A DNA stretch of 64,000 nucleotides from UBA1672 sp050633325 (GTDB lineage Bacteria; Pseudomonadota; Alphaproteobacteria; Micavibrionales; Micavibrionaceae). Location: contig JBOEGH010000005.1 of NCBI GenBank assembly GCA_050633325.1, positions 1-64,000 on the forward strand. Direction: 5' to 3'. The notes beneath the pieces are model-generated. The model was not told the DNA's origin and searched no databases. It saw only the letters and a program-made list of their open reading frames with translations. Made by a program: the position numbers and the translations under genes. Below are positions 18,394 to 28,381 of this stretch, piece by piece; the stretch's first letter is position 1, and the number at the start of each line of letters is the position of its first letter.

Positions 18394-19644
18394 ATGACCA
18401 GTTATAAATCAGATTTTCTAAACATCCTCGAAGAGCGTGGCTTCATAAACCAATGTTCTAACTTCGAATCACTGGATAAGAAACTATGCGAAGGAACGCA
18501 AAGCGCCTATATAGGGTTTGATGCAACTGCTAAATCATTACATATCGGAAACCTTACAGGCATTATGATGTTGCACTGGTTTCAAAAGTGCGGACACAGG
18601 CCAATCACATTAATGGGCGGTGGGACATCCAAAATCGGTGACCCCTCATTTAAGGACGAGCAACGCGTATTGTTGGATGACGACACGATTAACGACAATA
18701 TCAAGAATATACAAGCAACTTGTTTCAAGCAATTCTTGAATTATGGAGACGGCGCAAACGACGCACAAATGGTCAATAATAACGACTGGTTGGACGAACT
18801 GTCGTACCTGTCATTTTTACGTGATTACGGCCGGTATTTCACAATCAACCGTATGATTGGGTTTGAATCCGTAAAACAACGCCTAGACCGTGAAAGCCCG
18901 CTAACACTGCTAGAATTTAACTATATGGTTATGCAAGGATATGACTTCCTTGAGCTGCACCGTCGCCATGGAACTATTTTACAAATGGGTGGATCAGATC
19001 AATGGGGCAATATAATTAATGGCGTTGACCTTGGGCACAAGGCAGATCGTGCACAGTTATTTGCGTTAACTGCACCACTGTTAACTACACCTGACGGTAA
19101 GAAAATGGGTAAGACTCTTAACGGCGCGGTATGGCTGAACGCGGACATGCTATCGCCTTATGATTACTATCAATATTGGCGAAATGTAGACGATGTAATG
19201 GTTGATACACTACTTCGCCGCTTTACCACTTTGGATATGATGGAGATCAGAAAGCTTGGAAATTTACAAGGCGCGGAAATAAACGAAGCTAAGAAAATAC
19301 TAGCCTTCGAAGCGACAAAACTTTGTCACGGAGAAGCCGCAGCACATGATGCGGTTAAAACTGCGCAAAAAGTTTTCGAACAAGGCGGCGTTGGTGAAGA
19401 CCTACCTAGCATTACTGTTGGTAAAGACTTCCTTGAAAACGGTATAGAGGTTATCGAGCTATTGTTAGAAACCGGGCTTTGTTCATCAAAAGGTGATGCA
19501 CGACGCCTAATTAAGGGTGGCGGCGCACGCATAAATGACGTGCAAGTCGCAAACATTGACCAAACAGCATCTCTCGCAGATATAAACGGTGACCACATAA
19601 AGGTATCATCAGGCAAAAAGCGACATGCTTTGGTGAAAATCTAA
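18394..19644 (+). CDS. tyrS: Tyrosyl-tRNA synthetase
   Basis: 416 residues, class I synthetase charging tRNA-Tyr. The HIGH-type motif is 'HIGN' at 50-53, tyrosine and tRNA site blocks are 'GGSDQWGNIINGVDL', and the KMSKS-type loop is 'KKMGKTLNG'. A C-terminal S4 RNA-binding domain ('CSSKGDARRLIKGGGARIN') closes the protein. Upstream TTGAGA (18331-18336) and TATACA (18355-18360) form a plausible promoter. An EamA transporter follows after 10 bases, probably in the same transcript. Confidence 0.97.
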   Translation: MTSYKSDFLNILEERGFINQCSNFESLDKKLCEGTQSAYIGFDATAKSLHIGNLTGIMMLHWFQKCGHRPITLMGGGTSKIGDPSFKDEQRVLLDDDTINDNIKNIQATCFKQFLNYGDGANDAQMVNNNDWLDELSYLSFLRDYGRYFTINRMIGFESVKQRLDRESPLTLLEFNYMVMQGYDFLELHRRHGTILQMGGSDQWGNIINGVDLGHKADRAQLFALTAPLLTTPDGKKMGKTLNGAVWLNADMLSPYDYYQYWRNVDDVMVDTLLRRFTTLDMMEIRKLGNLQGAEINEAKKILAFEATKLCHGEAAAHDAVKTAQKVFEQGGVGEDLPSITVGKDFLENGIEVIELLLETGLCSSKGDARRLIKGGGARINDVQVANIDQTASLADINGDHIKVSSGKKRHALVKI

Positions 19645-19654
19645 GGGCATAATA

Positions 19655-20536
19655 ATGAACAATATCGGACTTTATGCCCTCACGGTCTTGATCTGGGGGT
19701 CAACTTGGTATGCCATAACCTTTCAATTAGGTACGGTACATCCCGTCATATCAGTTAGCTATCGCTTTTTATTAGCATCATGTGTTCTGTTTGCGTTTCT
19801 GCGGGTGTTTAAGAAAAAGCCCGCACACAAACTTTCTTTAAGACGACATAAATTTATCGCACTACAGGGATTATTTCTGTTCAACCTGAATTACGTATTG
19901 TTTTATTTCGGGACAGGATTCTTAACATCAGGATTAGTCGCGATTTTATTTTCTACTATGACTTTGATGAATATTTTCAATCAGGCTTTATTCTTCAAAA
20001 TAAAGATAAAAAGACAAGTACTATTGGGAAGTATTATCGGCCTAATCGGCATATTATTAGTATTCTGGCCTGAAATTGAGAACATGCATTATGGAGACGG
20101 AGTTATTAAAGGCATAATCCTTTGCTTAATCGCAAGCTACTCCGCATCATTAGGTAACATGGTATCCATGAAAAACAGTCGAGATAAAATACCGGTAATG
20201 GAATCTAACGCTTATGGAATGCTTTATGGTGCCGCTTTATCGTTCATTCTTGCCCTCATTATGGGTGCCCCTATTACATTTGAAATGACATATGGCTACA
20301 CATTATCAATGATATATTTGGCAATATTCGGATCAGCCATTGCATTTGGTTGCTATCTTACCTTGGTAAAAAATATAGGAGCAGATAAAGCAGCATATAG
20401 CGCGGTATTATTCCCCCTAGTAGCATTAATAATATCTACAATATTCGAAGGATATACATGGACTTCACTGTCAATATGCGGAGTCATGTTTACATTACTG
20501 GGAAACATCATTGCAATGAGAACGCCTAACAGATAG
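19655..20536 (+). CDS. EamA/DMT-family transporter
   Basis: 293 residues with about ten hydrophobic segments in two EamA repeats. 'LIWGSTWYAITFQLGTVHP' at the start is the family signature for many metabolite exporters. The substrate cannot be told from sequence. Lies 10 bases after tyrS, so probably translated from the tyrS transcript. Confidence 0.88.
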   Translation: MNNIGLYALTVLIWGSTWYAITFQLGTVHPVISVSYRFLLASCVLFAFLRVFKKKPAHKLSLRRHKFIALQGLFLFNLNYVLFYFGTGFLTSGLVAILFSTMTLMNIFNQALFFKIKIKRQVLLGSIIGLIGILLVFWPEIENMHYGDGVIKGIILCLIASYSASLGNMVSMKNSRDKIPVMESNAYGMLYGAALSFILALIMGAPITFEMTYGYTLSMIYLAIFGSAIAFGCYLTLVKNIGADKAAYSAVLFPLVALIISTIFEGYTWTSLSICGVMFTLLGNIIAMRTPNR

Positions 20537-20604
20537 AAATAGCCCATATACAACGATACCCTAATATTGTACCTTTTAAGCCAATTTTAAGAAGCTATAG
20601 AAAA

Positions 20605-21531
20605 ATGACTGATTCATCAATATCCGTTCAAAATGTAAACAAAACCTACGACAATGGTTTTACTGCCCTTGACGATATAAATTTAGACATAAAATCAGGC
20701 GAGATATTCGCACTTCTTGGCCCTAATGGCGCAGGAAAAACCACCCTTATCAGTATCATTTGTGGAATAGTGCAGCACAGTACCGGAACTATTTCTGTTC
20801 TTGGGTATGATCATGAAAAAGAATACAGATCCGCACGCAGTAAAATAGGACTTGTACCACAAGAATTAACAACAGATGCATTCGAAACAGTATTTAACAC
20901 CGTGAGCTTTAGCCGCAAACTGTTCGGTAAATCTAAAAACCCTGCATATATAGAAGAAATATTAAAAGACCTATCGCTATGGGATAAAAAAGATGAACAA
21001 ATCCGTAAACTTTCCGGTGGTATGAAACGCCGCGTTATGATCGCCAAGGCTCTATCCCATGAACCGGACATTCTATTTCTTGATGAGCCAAGCGCAGGAG
21101 TAGATGTTGAGCTTCGCAAATCTATGTGGCGACAAATTCGCCGTTTACGCGATAGCGGAACCACAATAATTTTAACTACGCATTACATTGAAGAAGCCGA
21201 AGAAATGGCCGACCGCATAGGAATTATAAACAAAGGTAAACTCATCTTAATTGATGAAAAATCAAACTTAATGAAAAAATTGGGCAAAAAAGAAATGATT
21301 TTGGAGTTATGCTCTAACATCACAGAGATACCCAAATCATTATCAGGTCACAACCTAGTATTATCCGAAAATGGAAACCGTCTAACCTTTACATACGATC
21401 CTGCAAAGGATAATAACGGCGTTGCAGAATTACTAGATCACTTAAAAGAAAACGGCATAAAGTGTAAAGACATCGACACACGCCAAAGCTCACTAGAAGA
21501 CATTTTCGTTACATTAATAGGTCAATCATGA
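20605..21531 (+). CDS. ABC-2 type exporter, ATP-binding protein
   Basis: 308 residues of the CcmA/NatA-like ATPase group. Walker A 'GPNGAGKTT' at 39-47, signature 'LSGGMKRR' at 136-143, Walker B 'ILFLDEP' at 156-162, and H-loop 'TTHYIEEAEEM'. A C-terminal extension of about 80 residues is normal for exporters of this group. Its stop overlaps the start of the permease gene by 4 bases (ATGA), so the two are translationally coupled. Confidence 0.95.
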   Translation: MTDSSISVQNVNKTYDNGFTALDDINLDIKSGEIFALLGPNGAGKTTLISIICGIVQHSTGTISVLGYDHEKEYRSARSKIGLVPQELTTDAFETVFNTVSFSRKLFGKSKNPAYIEEILKDLSLWDKKDEQIRKLSGGMKRRVMIAKALSHEPDILFLDEPSAGVDVELRKSMWRQIRRLRDSGTTIILTTHYIEEAEEMADRIGIINKGKLILIDEKSNLMKKLGKKEMILELCSNITEIPKSLSGHNLVLSENGNRLTFTYDPAKDNNGVAELLDHLKENGIKCKDIDTRQSSLEDIFVTLIGQS

Positions 21532-22289
21532 ATCTACACGGTATTCTATCAATATATAATTTTGAGATGAGACGCACATTTCGCACAATCGGGCAGAGCA
21601 TTGCCGCCCCTGTTATATCTACTGTGCTATATTTCATAGTATTCGGTTCAGCAATAGGCAGCAACATCGGCCCAATTGACGGCGTACAATATGGCGCATT
21701 TATCGTGCCCGGGTTAATCATGCTAACAGTACTAAGTCAGAGCATTGCAAACGCATCATTTGGCATATACTTTCCGCGCTTCACAGGAACTATATATGAA
21801 ATACTCTCCGCTCCCCTATCATTCATAGAGGTAACTATCGGATATGTCGGCGCAGCTGCAAGCAAAGCCATAATTATCGCGACAATAGTATTGGTAACAT
21901 CAGGATTTTTTGTACCACTGGAAATTCAGCACCCTATATGGATGGTATTTTTCTTGGTAATGACATGTGTAACATTCAGCCTACTTGGCTTTATCATTGG
22001 TATTTGGGCAGATGGGTTTGAAAAGCTTCAACTGATACCTCTACTCGTCATAACACCTCTAACATTTCTTGGCGGCAGCTTCTATTCCATAAATATGTTA
22101 CCTCCATTTTGGCAAAGTGTATCTTTGCTAAACCCTGTTGTGTACTTAATAAGCGGGTTTAGGTGGAGTTTTTATGAAAGCTCAGATGTAAGTCTGGCAG
22201 TAAGTGTAAGCATGATTTTAGTATTCCTAACCATCTGCATTGGGATAATCGCTTGGATTTTCAAAACCGGGTATCGCCTACGCAACTAA
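21528..22289 (+). CDS. ABC-2 type exporter, permease
   Basis: 253 residues with six hydrophobic segments typical of ABC-2 permeases, including the conserved late block 'TPLTFLGGSFYSINMLPPFW' and 'LNPVVYLISGFRWSFY'. Forms the membrane channel for the ATPase encoded just upstream. The substrate (drug, polysaccharide or lipid) is not evident. Confidence 0.93.
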   Translation: MNLHGILSIYNFEMRRTFRTIGQSIAAPVISTVLYFIVFGSAIGSNIGPIDGVQYGAFIVPGLIMLTVLSQSIANASFGIYFPRFTGTIYEILSAPLSFIEVTIGYVGAAASKAIIIATIVLVTSGFFVPLEIQHPIWMVFFLVMTCVTFSLLGFIIGIWADGFEKLQLIPLLVITPLTFLGGSFYSINMLPPFWQSVSLLNPVVYLISGFRWSFYESSDVSLAVSVSMILVFLTICIGIIAWIFKTGYRLRN

Positions 22290-22321
22290 GATTACAAACG
22301 GCAACTATACAATACTATCCT

Positions 22322-22350
22322 TTGACATTTCACTACAAACGCACCATAAT
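22322..22350 (+). promoter_or_regulatory. Near-consensus sigma-70 promoter
   Basis: TTGACA (22322-22327), a 17-base spacer, then CATAAT (22345-22350), one mismatch in twelve. The transcript should start about 17 bases before the ATG at 22374. This is the best promoter I see in the window, and it drives a gene of unknown function. Confidence 0.7.
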
Positions 22351-22373
22351 TATATGTAAATAATATATGATAT

Positions 22374-23282
22374 ATGCGGCATAAAATGGTAGAAACGACA
22401 AATTTTAACCTGATGAACAACCTTAATAACGGCATACGCGCCGACAGTCCGTTACCTAAAAATATCCAAGAATATGTACAAGAAGAACTAGACATCACAG
22501 ATGCATTAGATGCGTTTGACAATCGTTGGGTTAAAATACTATATGGCGAAGGATCGCAACAATTCAAAGACATCAAAGACACAGACCAAACCAGTTACAA
22601 AGCAATAGACTTTGCCGCCGCCTACAAAACACAGCTATACCGTCTTACACAAACATATAAAGACATTATTCGAGAGGAATGGGACGGATATAACAATCAA
22701 GATCAATGGGATAATGCTCAAATACTAAAAGCCGCAATAGACACCAGATCAGATATGTCAATCCGAATGGAACAAGCATTGGATCAACTGGAAAATGATG
22801 GATATATTAGTGACGAGACTGTCAAAGAATTATATCTAATAGGCGACAAATGCTCTCACATATGTCAACAAATAGTAATAAAAACAAATTCCTTCATAGA
22901 CAGAAACCCTGATCCTGAATATGAATCAGGGGATAAGCAGTATCACCGGATTTTTGATGGAACAACAAATATCGGTGCTGCAATGTATTTACGCGACTAC
23001 GATAATCATCCGGTTATGATGACACAGGATATAAAAGAAACAGAAAACGGGGTCTCATACAATAAAGAAGATATTCAAGAGTATAGAAGACGTCATATAA
23101 AAAGAAACCTTGGCACTTCGCAGCTATCACTTTCTGTAATGGGCGTATCCGATACGATAACGCATAATGGTCAAACATTACCGGCACCAGACAGACCAAA
23201 AGGCTTAATGAAGCAAATAGAAAATGAACTAATGGGGACTGTCACGGAAAATATAGAACCACCACCAGATTTAGAAATATAG
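22374..23282 (+). CDS. Protein of unknown function
   Basis: 302 residues, acidic, mainly helical in the first two thirds and richer in polar loops at the end ('PAPDRPKGLMKQIENELMG'). No signal peptide, membrane segment or family I recognise. A second ATG at 22386 is possible; neither start has a strong ribosome site. It meets the convergent AsmA-like gene with 1 base between the stops. The strong promoter upstream argues that it is expressed. Confidence 0.7.
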   Translation: MRHKMVETTNFNLMNNLNNGIRADSPLPKNIQEYVQEELDITDALDAFDNRWVKILYGEGSQQFKDIKDTDQTSYKAIDFAAAYKTQLYRLTQTYKDIIREEWDGYNNQDQWDNAQILKAAIDTRSDMSIRMEQALDQLENDGYISDETVKELYLIGDKCSHICQQIVIKTNSFIDRNPDPEYESGDKQYHRIFDGTTNIGAAMYLRDYDNHPVMMTQDIKETENGVSYNKEDIQEYRRRHIKRNLGTSQLSLSVMGVSDTITHNGQTLPAPDRPKGLMKQIENELMGTVTENIEPPPDLEI

Positions 23283-23283
23283 G

Positions 23284-26200
23284 CTACTCCCACAATATAC
23301 GGCGCAATATTCCCGGGGTTAGAATAGAAAGTGGATTAACAGAAATAACAGGCTTATCAGATGGGCCTTTGATACTGTATGTCGCGGCGAAAACACCGCC
23401 AGAACCACCGGTTAGTATATCCCCGATCAACGGGATTGCGCCTATCACTTCATTGACTGCTGACATTGGTACAACCGTACCCGACACATCTACCTCACGT
23501 TTTTGATTATCAAACGTTCCGTCAAACAATAACCCCAAAGAGTTACCGGAAGTACGACCATCCTTCAACACAAGTAAACTACCACCTTTACGGTAAAGCC
23601 AATTAAAATCAGACTCTAGCTTATCAAACGCAAGACCATCACCTGCCAGAACTTCTCCAATCCCTGTCAAAGAAAGAATACTCAACATATTAGTAAGGAT
23701 AGGTGCATTAACGACCTTGAAGTCAGAAATTTCCGCTTTTCCACGTAGGTTTCTGTCTAAAACTCCTTTTACAGGCTTACCATAGATCATCATCTTTCCA
23801 CCACGAATATCACTATACACTTGGAAAGATTTTAAAAAAGCACCCGCATCATCTGCCTTTAAACGAAACGAACGATCACCGTTTTTATCAGGGTTAAAAC
23901 GAACATACAGGCCGCCTTTACCAACCTTTGCATCCATTTCCATTTGGTTAAATCGTCCCTGAGCGTCAATATCAAAAAACAGTTCTGCATCTCGCATAAA
24001 CTCATTAGGGGCGGTAAGCAGTTTTTGGGCATTTACAGATATAACCATTGGCGGTTCTTGATATTCGCCCTTACCTTCCTCAACATCCATAAATGGCTGA
24101 ATATCCAGGGATTTGGCCTGCATCGCGATATTTACCGCACCGCTATCATCGAAAACAAACTCTAGTGCCCCTTCCGTTTTATCCAGATTAAAATTAGATA
24201 TTTTTCCACTTGATAGCTCAGTAACATTGCCTTTAATTTTAAATATCAAATCTGACTTATTTAACGAAAACTGTTTTCCTGATGCTTGCAAATTCGTAAT
24301 TTTTTTCAAATCCCCATTCAGGAATTGAGCAGAGAATTTTGCGCTCGCTTCCTTACCTGGCTGTTTTTCAAAATCAAACGGATCAACAAAAAATAAAGCG
24401 TTCGTGACATCCACATCAATATCCGCCTTTGCCGTTCCATCACGATAAGAAACATAACTAACATCCACAGGCAAAGAACCTTCAATAAAGTCGTTCAGAT
24501 CAATACCAAGAATATCCCTTATATTAGGATCAGCCGTAATCTTTGCGCTTACCTTTTCCTTATATGGTTTACCCTTGCTGTTTAAAAATTCTTCCCACGC
24601 AAAATCTACTGGTCTACTTTCCAACATCGCCACCCCACTCATACTTGCAAGGCCATCCTTTACAGAAAATTTTAACGGGCCGCCACTTAAATCAAGCGTC
24701 GAAATAACATCGGGTAACATTACATCCCTCAATGTTCCCTCTACGCCAACCCTAAAGTCTTCAACCCTTACATCTGATTGTGTTGGAAATTTAAGACTAA
24801 TATCAAGGTCCGCATCCCCTTTAACCTTTGCAATGTCCATACCAATATCGTCACCAAGGTTAATTGGTTCCTTAGATACATAACGCATAACATCTTGAAC
24901 GCCACCATGCATGGATAATCTAATGTCCGCTCCTCCCTTACCAACAGCATCAACTTGATCAAACAAAAGTTTAGCACCGGAAACCTTCATAGTTCCTATT
25001 TTGCCTTTGGTTATATCTATAGTTAACTCATCTTTTTCTAAATCAAAACGACCCGATCCGTAAACATTTCGTGCAGCATCCAAAGGCGCACGGTAATCTA
25101 TATCCATATTTTTAAACGCAAACTCAGCCTCAAGATTTTTTGTACTAATATTCCATGATGGTTCTTCCGCCGGCCCATACAAATCAATGTCCTTTTCAGG
25201 TAATAATTTTTCCGCAAAAAGGTCAAAAGCCAGCCACACATCATTAAGTGTTCCCTTAGACGATCTTTGAACGACCCATTTTTCACTGTTATCGCCGCGT
25301 AAGACCTTTGGCCATAAAGGCTTTATTTGGGATTGCTTTAAATCATCCAACCAAATCTTAACCGGGCCACTTACCAATTTGTCTGAATGTGTTATGTCTG
25401 CCTTTGCAAAAACCGTTACATCCTCAACCGTAATTTGAGTATCATTTAAAACCAATGCCTTACCATCATAATTATATGACGCGTGTAATGACAACTCTGA
25501 ATAAGGGATAGGATCGTCTGACCAATCAGGATGAAAAACATCCCCGCCCTTTGAAGTAATATTTAGCCTTACATCTGAAGGTATAAACCCTTCATCCAAT
25601 ATCGTTTCAACATGCGCATCCAAAATTATATTCTGCTGTCCTAATACATCAAGGGCAGGTACTTTACCTGCGATAGATCTAACATCAACATTTTGAAAAT
25701 CAGCGGACAATTCGACATTCTTTTGATCCCACAGATAATTCATTTCAATTTGCATCTTTGATGTTTCTAAACCAACATCAGGAAGAGTTGAATTTGCATA
25801 CCCTTTCATTCCCAATACCGTGCTTTGAAATCCGACATTAAAATCTGGCAAAGACCAAGATTGATGTGCAATTTTATCGTCAATAAAGAACCTTGCATCT
25901 TTAATCGAAAAAGACTCCAGACGTGAAATTATTGATTTCTTTGCGCTTTCCCTTCCGGGGCGGGCTATATATCCAAATATACGTGTTGTAAGGTCAAACT
26001 GCTCCTGCGTTCCATTTTCAGGAGCATCTTGCCCTAGATCCAGATTAAATTCACCTTGCTCATTACGCACTAATTGCAAGGTTGGCTTTTCAAGGATAAT
26101 TGCCTTAGGCAAAATACGACCGGACAACAAACCACCACGGGAAAAGCTGATTGATGCCTTATCAACCGATATAATTGTGGCTTCATTTTTATTAACCAAT

Positions 26201-26466
26201 TGACCGCCATGCAATTGTAAAAAAAGCGGACCACGTAATTCCGGCCAGTACAGGACGACGCGCTCCATACGCATGGAGTTTCCTGTTTCCTGATCATGCA
26301 AGGCTGCTTGAATATAACTTTTAGCAAACCCAATGTCTAAAGGCTTTGTGGACACACGCCAGACAAATATAGTCAGCAAAATGACTGAAATCATACTGCA
26401 AAACCATAGTGAATACAGGCTAAATCGGCTCATATGCCAACAAAAATGTCGCACCCTTTTTGGCAC
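23284..26466 (-). CDS. Large AsmA/YhdP-like envelope protein (DUF3971 type)
   Basis: 1060 residues. One membrane segment at about 18-38 anchors a long periplasmic beta-rich body of repeated AsmA-type strands. The C-terminal region is family-typical: 'APILTNMLSILSLTGIGEVL', 'FDKLESDFNWLYRKGGSLLV', 'DVSGTVVPMSAVNEVIGAIP', 'LIGDILTGGSGGVFAATYSI'. YhdP/TamB/AsmA-like proteins bridge inner and outer membranes and help move phospholipid outwards. Divergent from bcp across 128 bases. Confidence 0.88.
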   Translation of the reverse strand: MPKRVRHFCWHMSRFSLYSLWFCSMISVILLTIFVWRVSTKPLDIGFAKSYIQAALHDQETGNSMRMERVVLYWPELRGPLFLQLHGGQLVNKNEATIISVDKASISFSRGGLLSGRILPKAIILEKPTLQLVRNEQGEFNLDLGQDAPENGTQEQFDLTTRIFGYIARPGRESAKKSIISRLESFSIKDARFFIDDKIAHQSWSLPDFNVGFQSTVLGMKGYANSTLPDVGLETSKMQIEMNYLWDQKNVELSADFQNVDVRSIAGKVPALDVLGQQNIILDAHVETILDEGFIPSDVRLNITSKGGDVFHPDWSDDPIPYSELSLHASYNYDGKALVLNDTQITVEDVTVFAKADITHSDKLVSGPVKIWLDDLKQSQIKPLWPKVLRGDNSEKWVVQRSSKGTLNDVWLAFDLFAEKLLPEKDIDLYGPAEEPSWNISTKNLEAEFAFKNMDIDYRAPLDAARNVYGSGRFDLEKDELTIDITKGKIGTMKVSGAKLLFDQVDAVGKGGADIRLSMHGGVQDVMRYVSKEPINLGDDIGMDIAKVKGDADLDISLKFPTQSDVRVEDFRVGVEGTLRDVMLPDVISTLDLSGGPLKFSVKDGLASMSGVAMLESRPVDFAWEEFLNSKGKPYKEKVSAKITADPNIRDILGIDLNDFIEGSLPVDVSYVSYRDGTAKADIDVDVTNALFFVDPFDFEKQPGKEASAKFSAQFLNGDLKKITNLQASGKQFSLNKSDLIFKIKGNVTELSSGKISNFNLDKTEGALEFVFDDSGAVNIAMQAKSLDIQPFMDVEEGKGEYQEPPMVISVNAQKLLTAPNEFMRDAELFFDIDAQGRFNQMEMDAKVGKGGLYVRFNPDKNGDRSFRLKADDAGAFLKSFQVYSDIRGGKMMIYGKPVKGVLDRNLRGKAEISDFKVVNAPILTNMLSILSLTGIGEVLAGDGLAFDKLESDFNWLYRKGGSLLVLKDGRTSGNSLGLLFDGTFDNQKREVDVSGTVVPMSAVNEVIGAIPLIGDILTGGSGGVFAATYSIKGPSDKPVISVNPLSILTPGILRRILWE

Positions 26467-26594
26467 AATATATCCTTTTCATACAGAGAAATCAGTTGTG
26501 TTACACACTACTCCATTGCAAAAGATTTGACCATATAATGATCCTGCTTTACTTATAAAACCCACCGAACAAATAACGAATAAGAATAAATGAT

Positions 26595-27071
26595 ATGACA
26601 GATCTACAAATCGGCGATAAAGCCCCAGAGTTCACATTACCAACTAATAACAACGGTGAATTCACCCTATCATCCTTGAAAGGGCAATATGCAGTGCTTT
26701 ATTTCTACCCTAAGGATAACACGCCCGGATGCACGACAGAATCATGTGCGTTTCGCGATGCTTTCCCAAACTTTGAAAAGCTGAATACAGCAATCATAGG
26801 AATATCAAAATGCAGTGTAAAAAAGCATGATAATTTTGTAAAAAAATACGATTTGAACTTTCCACTAGCCTCCGATGAAAACAATGACGTGTGCAAACGC
26901 TATGGCACATGGAAAGAAAAAAGCATGTACGGCAAAAACTTTCTAGGAATAGAACGCGCGACCTTCATTATAGATCCAGAAGGAAACATTGCGGCAATTT
27001 GGCGCAAGGTAAAAGTAAAGGGTCATGTAGACGAAGTACAAGAGACCCTAAACAACCTAATCAAAGACTAA
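26595..27071 (+). CDS. bcp: Thioredoxin-dependent peroxiredoxin (BCP/PrxQ)
   Basis: 158 residues. Reduces hydrogen peroxide and organic peroxides in the cytoplasm using thioredoxin. Peroxidatic C46 and resolving C51 are both present in 'NTPGCTTESCAFRD', the alpha-2 two-cysteine arrangement of PrxQ. Other family marks are 'YFYPKDNTPG' and 'ATFIIDPEGNI'. Only 4 bases separate its stop from that of the convergent purA. Confidence 0.96.
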   Translation: MTDLQIGDKAPEFTLPTNNNGEFTLSSLKGQYAVLYFYPKDNTPGCTTESCAFRDAFPNFEKLNTAIIGISKCSVKKHDNFVKKYDLNFPLASDENNDVCKRYGTWKEKSMYGKNFLGIERATFIIDPEGNIAAIWRKVKVKGHVDEVQETLNNLIKD

Positions 27072-27075
27072 CTTT

Positions 27076-28368
27076 TTAACCTACAAACGGGTCATTCATT
27101 AAAATAGTATCGTCGCGCTCTGGGCTTGTGGAAAGCATGCTAACCGGTGCACCTATCAATTCCTCAATGTGACGAACATATTTCACAGCTGCGGCAGGTA
27201 ATTCACCCCAACTACGCGCACCATATGTACTGTCTTGCCAACCTTCCATTGTTTCATAGATAGGCTCTACTGCGTCTTGTTCAATTTGCGAAGCAGGGAA
27301 ATAATCTATTTCCTTACCATTCAAGCGATAACCCACACATATTTTCAGCTCCTCCATACCATCAAGAACATCCAATTTGGTAAGTGAAATACCATTAATA
27401 CCATTAACCTTAACTGCTTGACGCACCATGACGGCATCAAACCAACCACAGCGACGCTTGCGCCCCGTATTAGTTCCGAACTCATGCCCTTTTTCACCAA
27501 GAAACTGGCCAATTTCATTGTCTTGCTCTGTCGGAAATGGCCCCGAACCTACACGCGTAGTATATGCTTTTGTGATTCCCAATACATATTTCACAGCATC
27601 AGCACCAACACCAGAACCAAGTGCAGCCTGTGCAGCAGCAGTATTAGAAGATGTAACGAACGGGTATGTACCATGGTCGATATCAAGCATAGTACCTTGC
27701 GCGCCTTCGAATAAAATCTTCTTACCCGCAATACGTGCTTCGTCTAATTCACGCCAAACGACGCCTGCATATTGAAGAATATCATCAGACAGAGCCATCA
27801 ACTTTTCATAAATATCATCCGGCGATATTGTTTCAGCCCCCATGCCCTTCAACAAGATATTATGATGAGACATCATATTTTCTATCTTTTCTTTGAGCAA
27901 TTCAGGGTGACGTAAGTCACAAACGCGAACACCACGGCGCGCTACTTTATCTTCATAAGCTGGCCCAATACCGCGCTTTGTAGTACCAATTTTATCATCA
28001 CCTCTACCGGCTTCCATTGCTTGGTCTAACGCTTGATGGACAGGTAAAATCAAATGCGCATTCTCTGCCACGATGAAATTATCTAGATTAATTTCCACGC
28101 CTTGCTTTTTGATCATTGCAATTTCTTTCAACAAAGACCAAGGACAAACAACAACACCATTACCGATCATTGATCTCTTGTTCTTACGAACAACACCAGA
28201 AGGTAGAAGGTTAAGTTTATAAACCTCACCATCGATGACTAGTGTATGGCCTGCATTATGACCACCTTGAAAACGCACAACAACGTCCGCACGCGAAGAC
28301 AGCCAATCAACTATCTTACCTTTACCTTCATCGCCCCACTGAGAACCTATAACTGCAACATTACCCAT
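27076..28368 (-). CDS. purA: Adenylosuccinate synthetase
   Basis: 430 residues. Joins IMP and aspartate with GTP in AMP synthesis. 'GSQWGDEGKGKIVDWL' at the start carries the catalytic Asp and the GTP loop; 'GHNAGHTLV' holds the catalytic His; 'GTTKRGIGPAYEDK', 'EGAQGTMLDIDHGTYPFVTS' and 'RVGSGPFPTEQ' are family blocks. Ribosome site AAAGG precedes the ATG. Follows hisZ by 13 bases, so the two form an operon; this pairing is common in alphaproteobacteria. Confidence 0.97.
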   Translation of the reverse strand: MGNVAVIGSQWGDEGKGKIVDWLSSRADVVVRFQGGHNAGHTLVIDGEVYKLNLLPSGVVRKNKRSMIGNGVVVCPWSLLKEIAMIKKQGVEINLDNFIVAENAHLILPVHQALDQAMEAGRGDDKIGTTKRGIGPAYEDKVARRGVRVCDLRHPELLKEKIENMMSHHNILLKGMGAETISPDDIYEKLMALSDDILQYAGVVWRELDEARIAGKKILFEGAQGTMLDIDHGTYPFVTSSNTAAAQAALGSGVGADAVKYVLGITKAYTTRVGSGPFPTEQDNEIGQFLGEKGHEFGTNTGRKRRCGWFDAVMVRQAVKVNGINGISLTKLDVLDGMEELKICVGYRLNGKEIDYFPASQIEQDAVEPIYETMEGWQDSTYGARSWGELPAAAVKYVRHIEELIGAPVSMLSTSPERDDTILMNDPFVG

Positions 28369-28381
28369 AATAAAACCTTTG

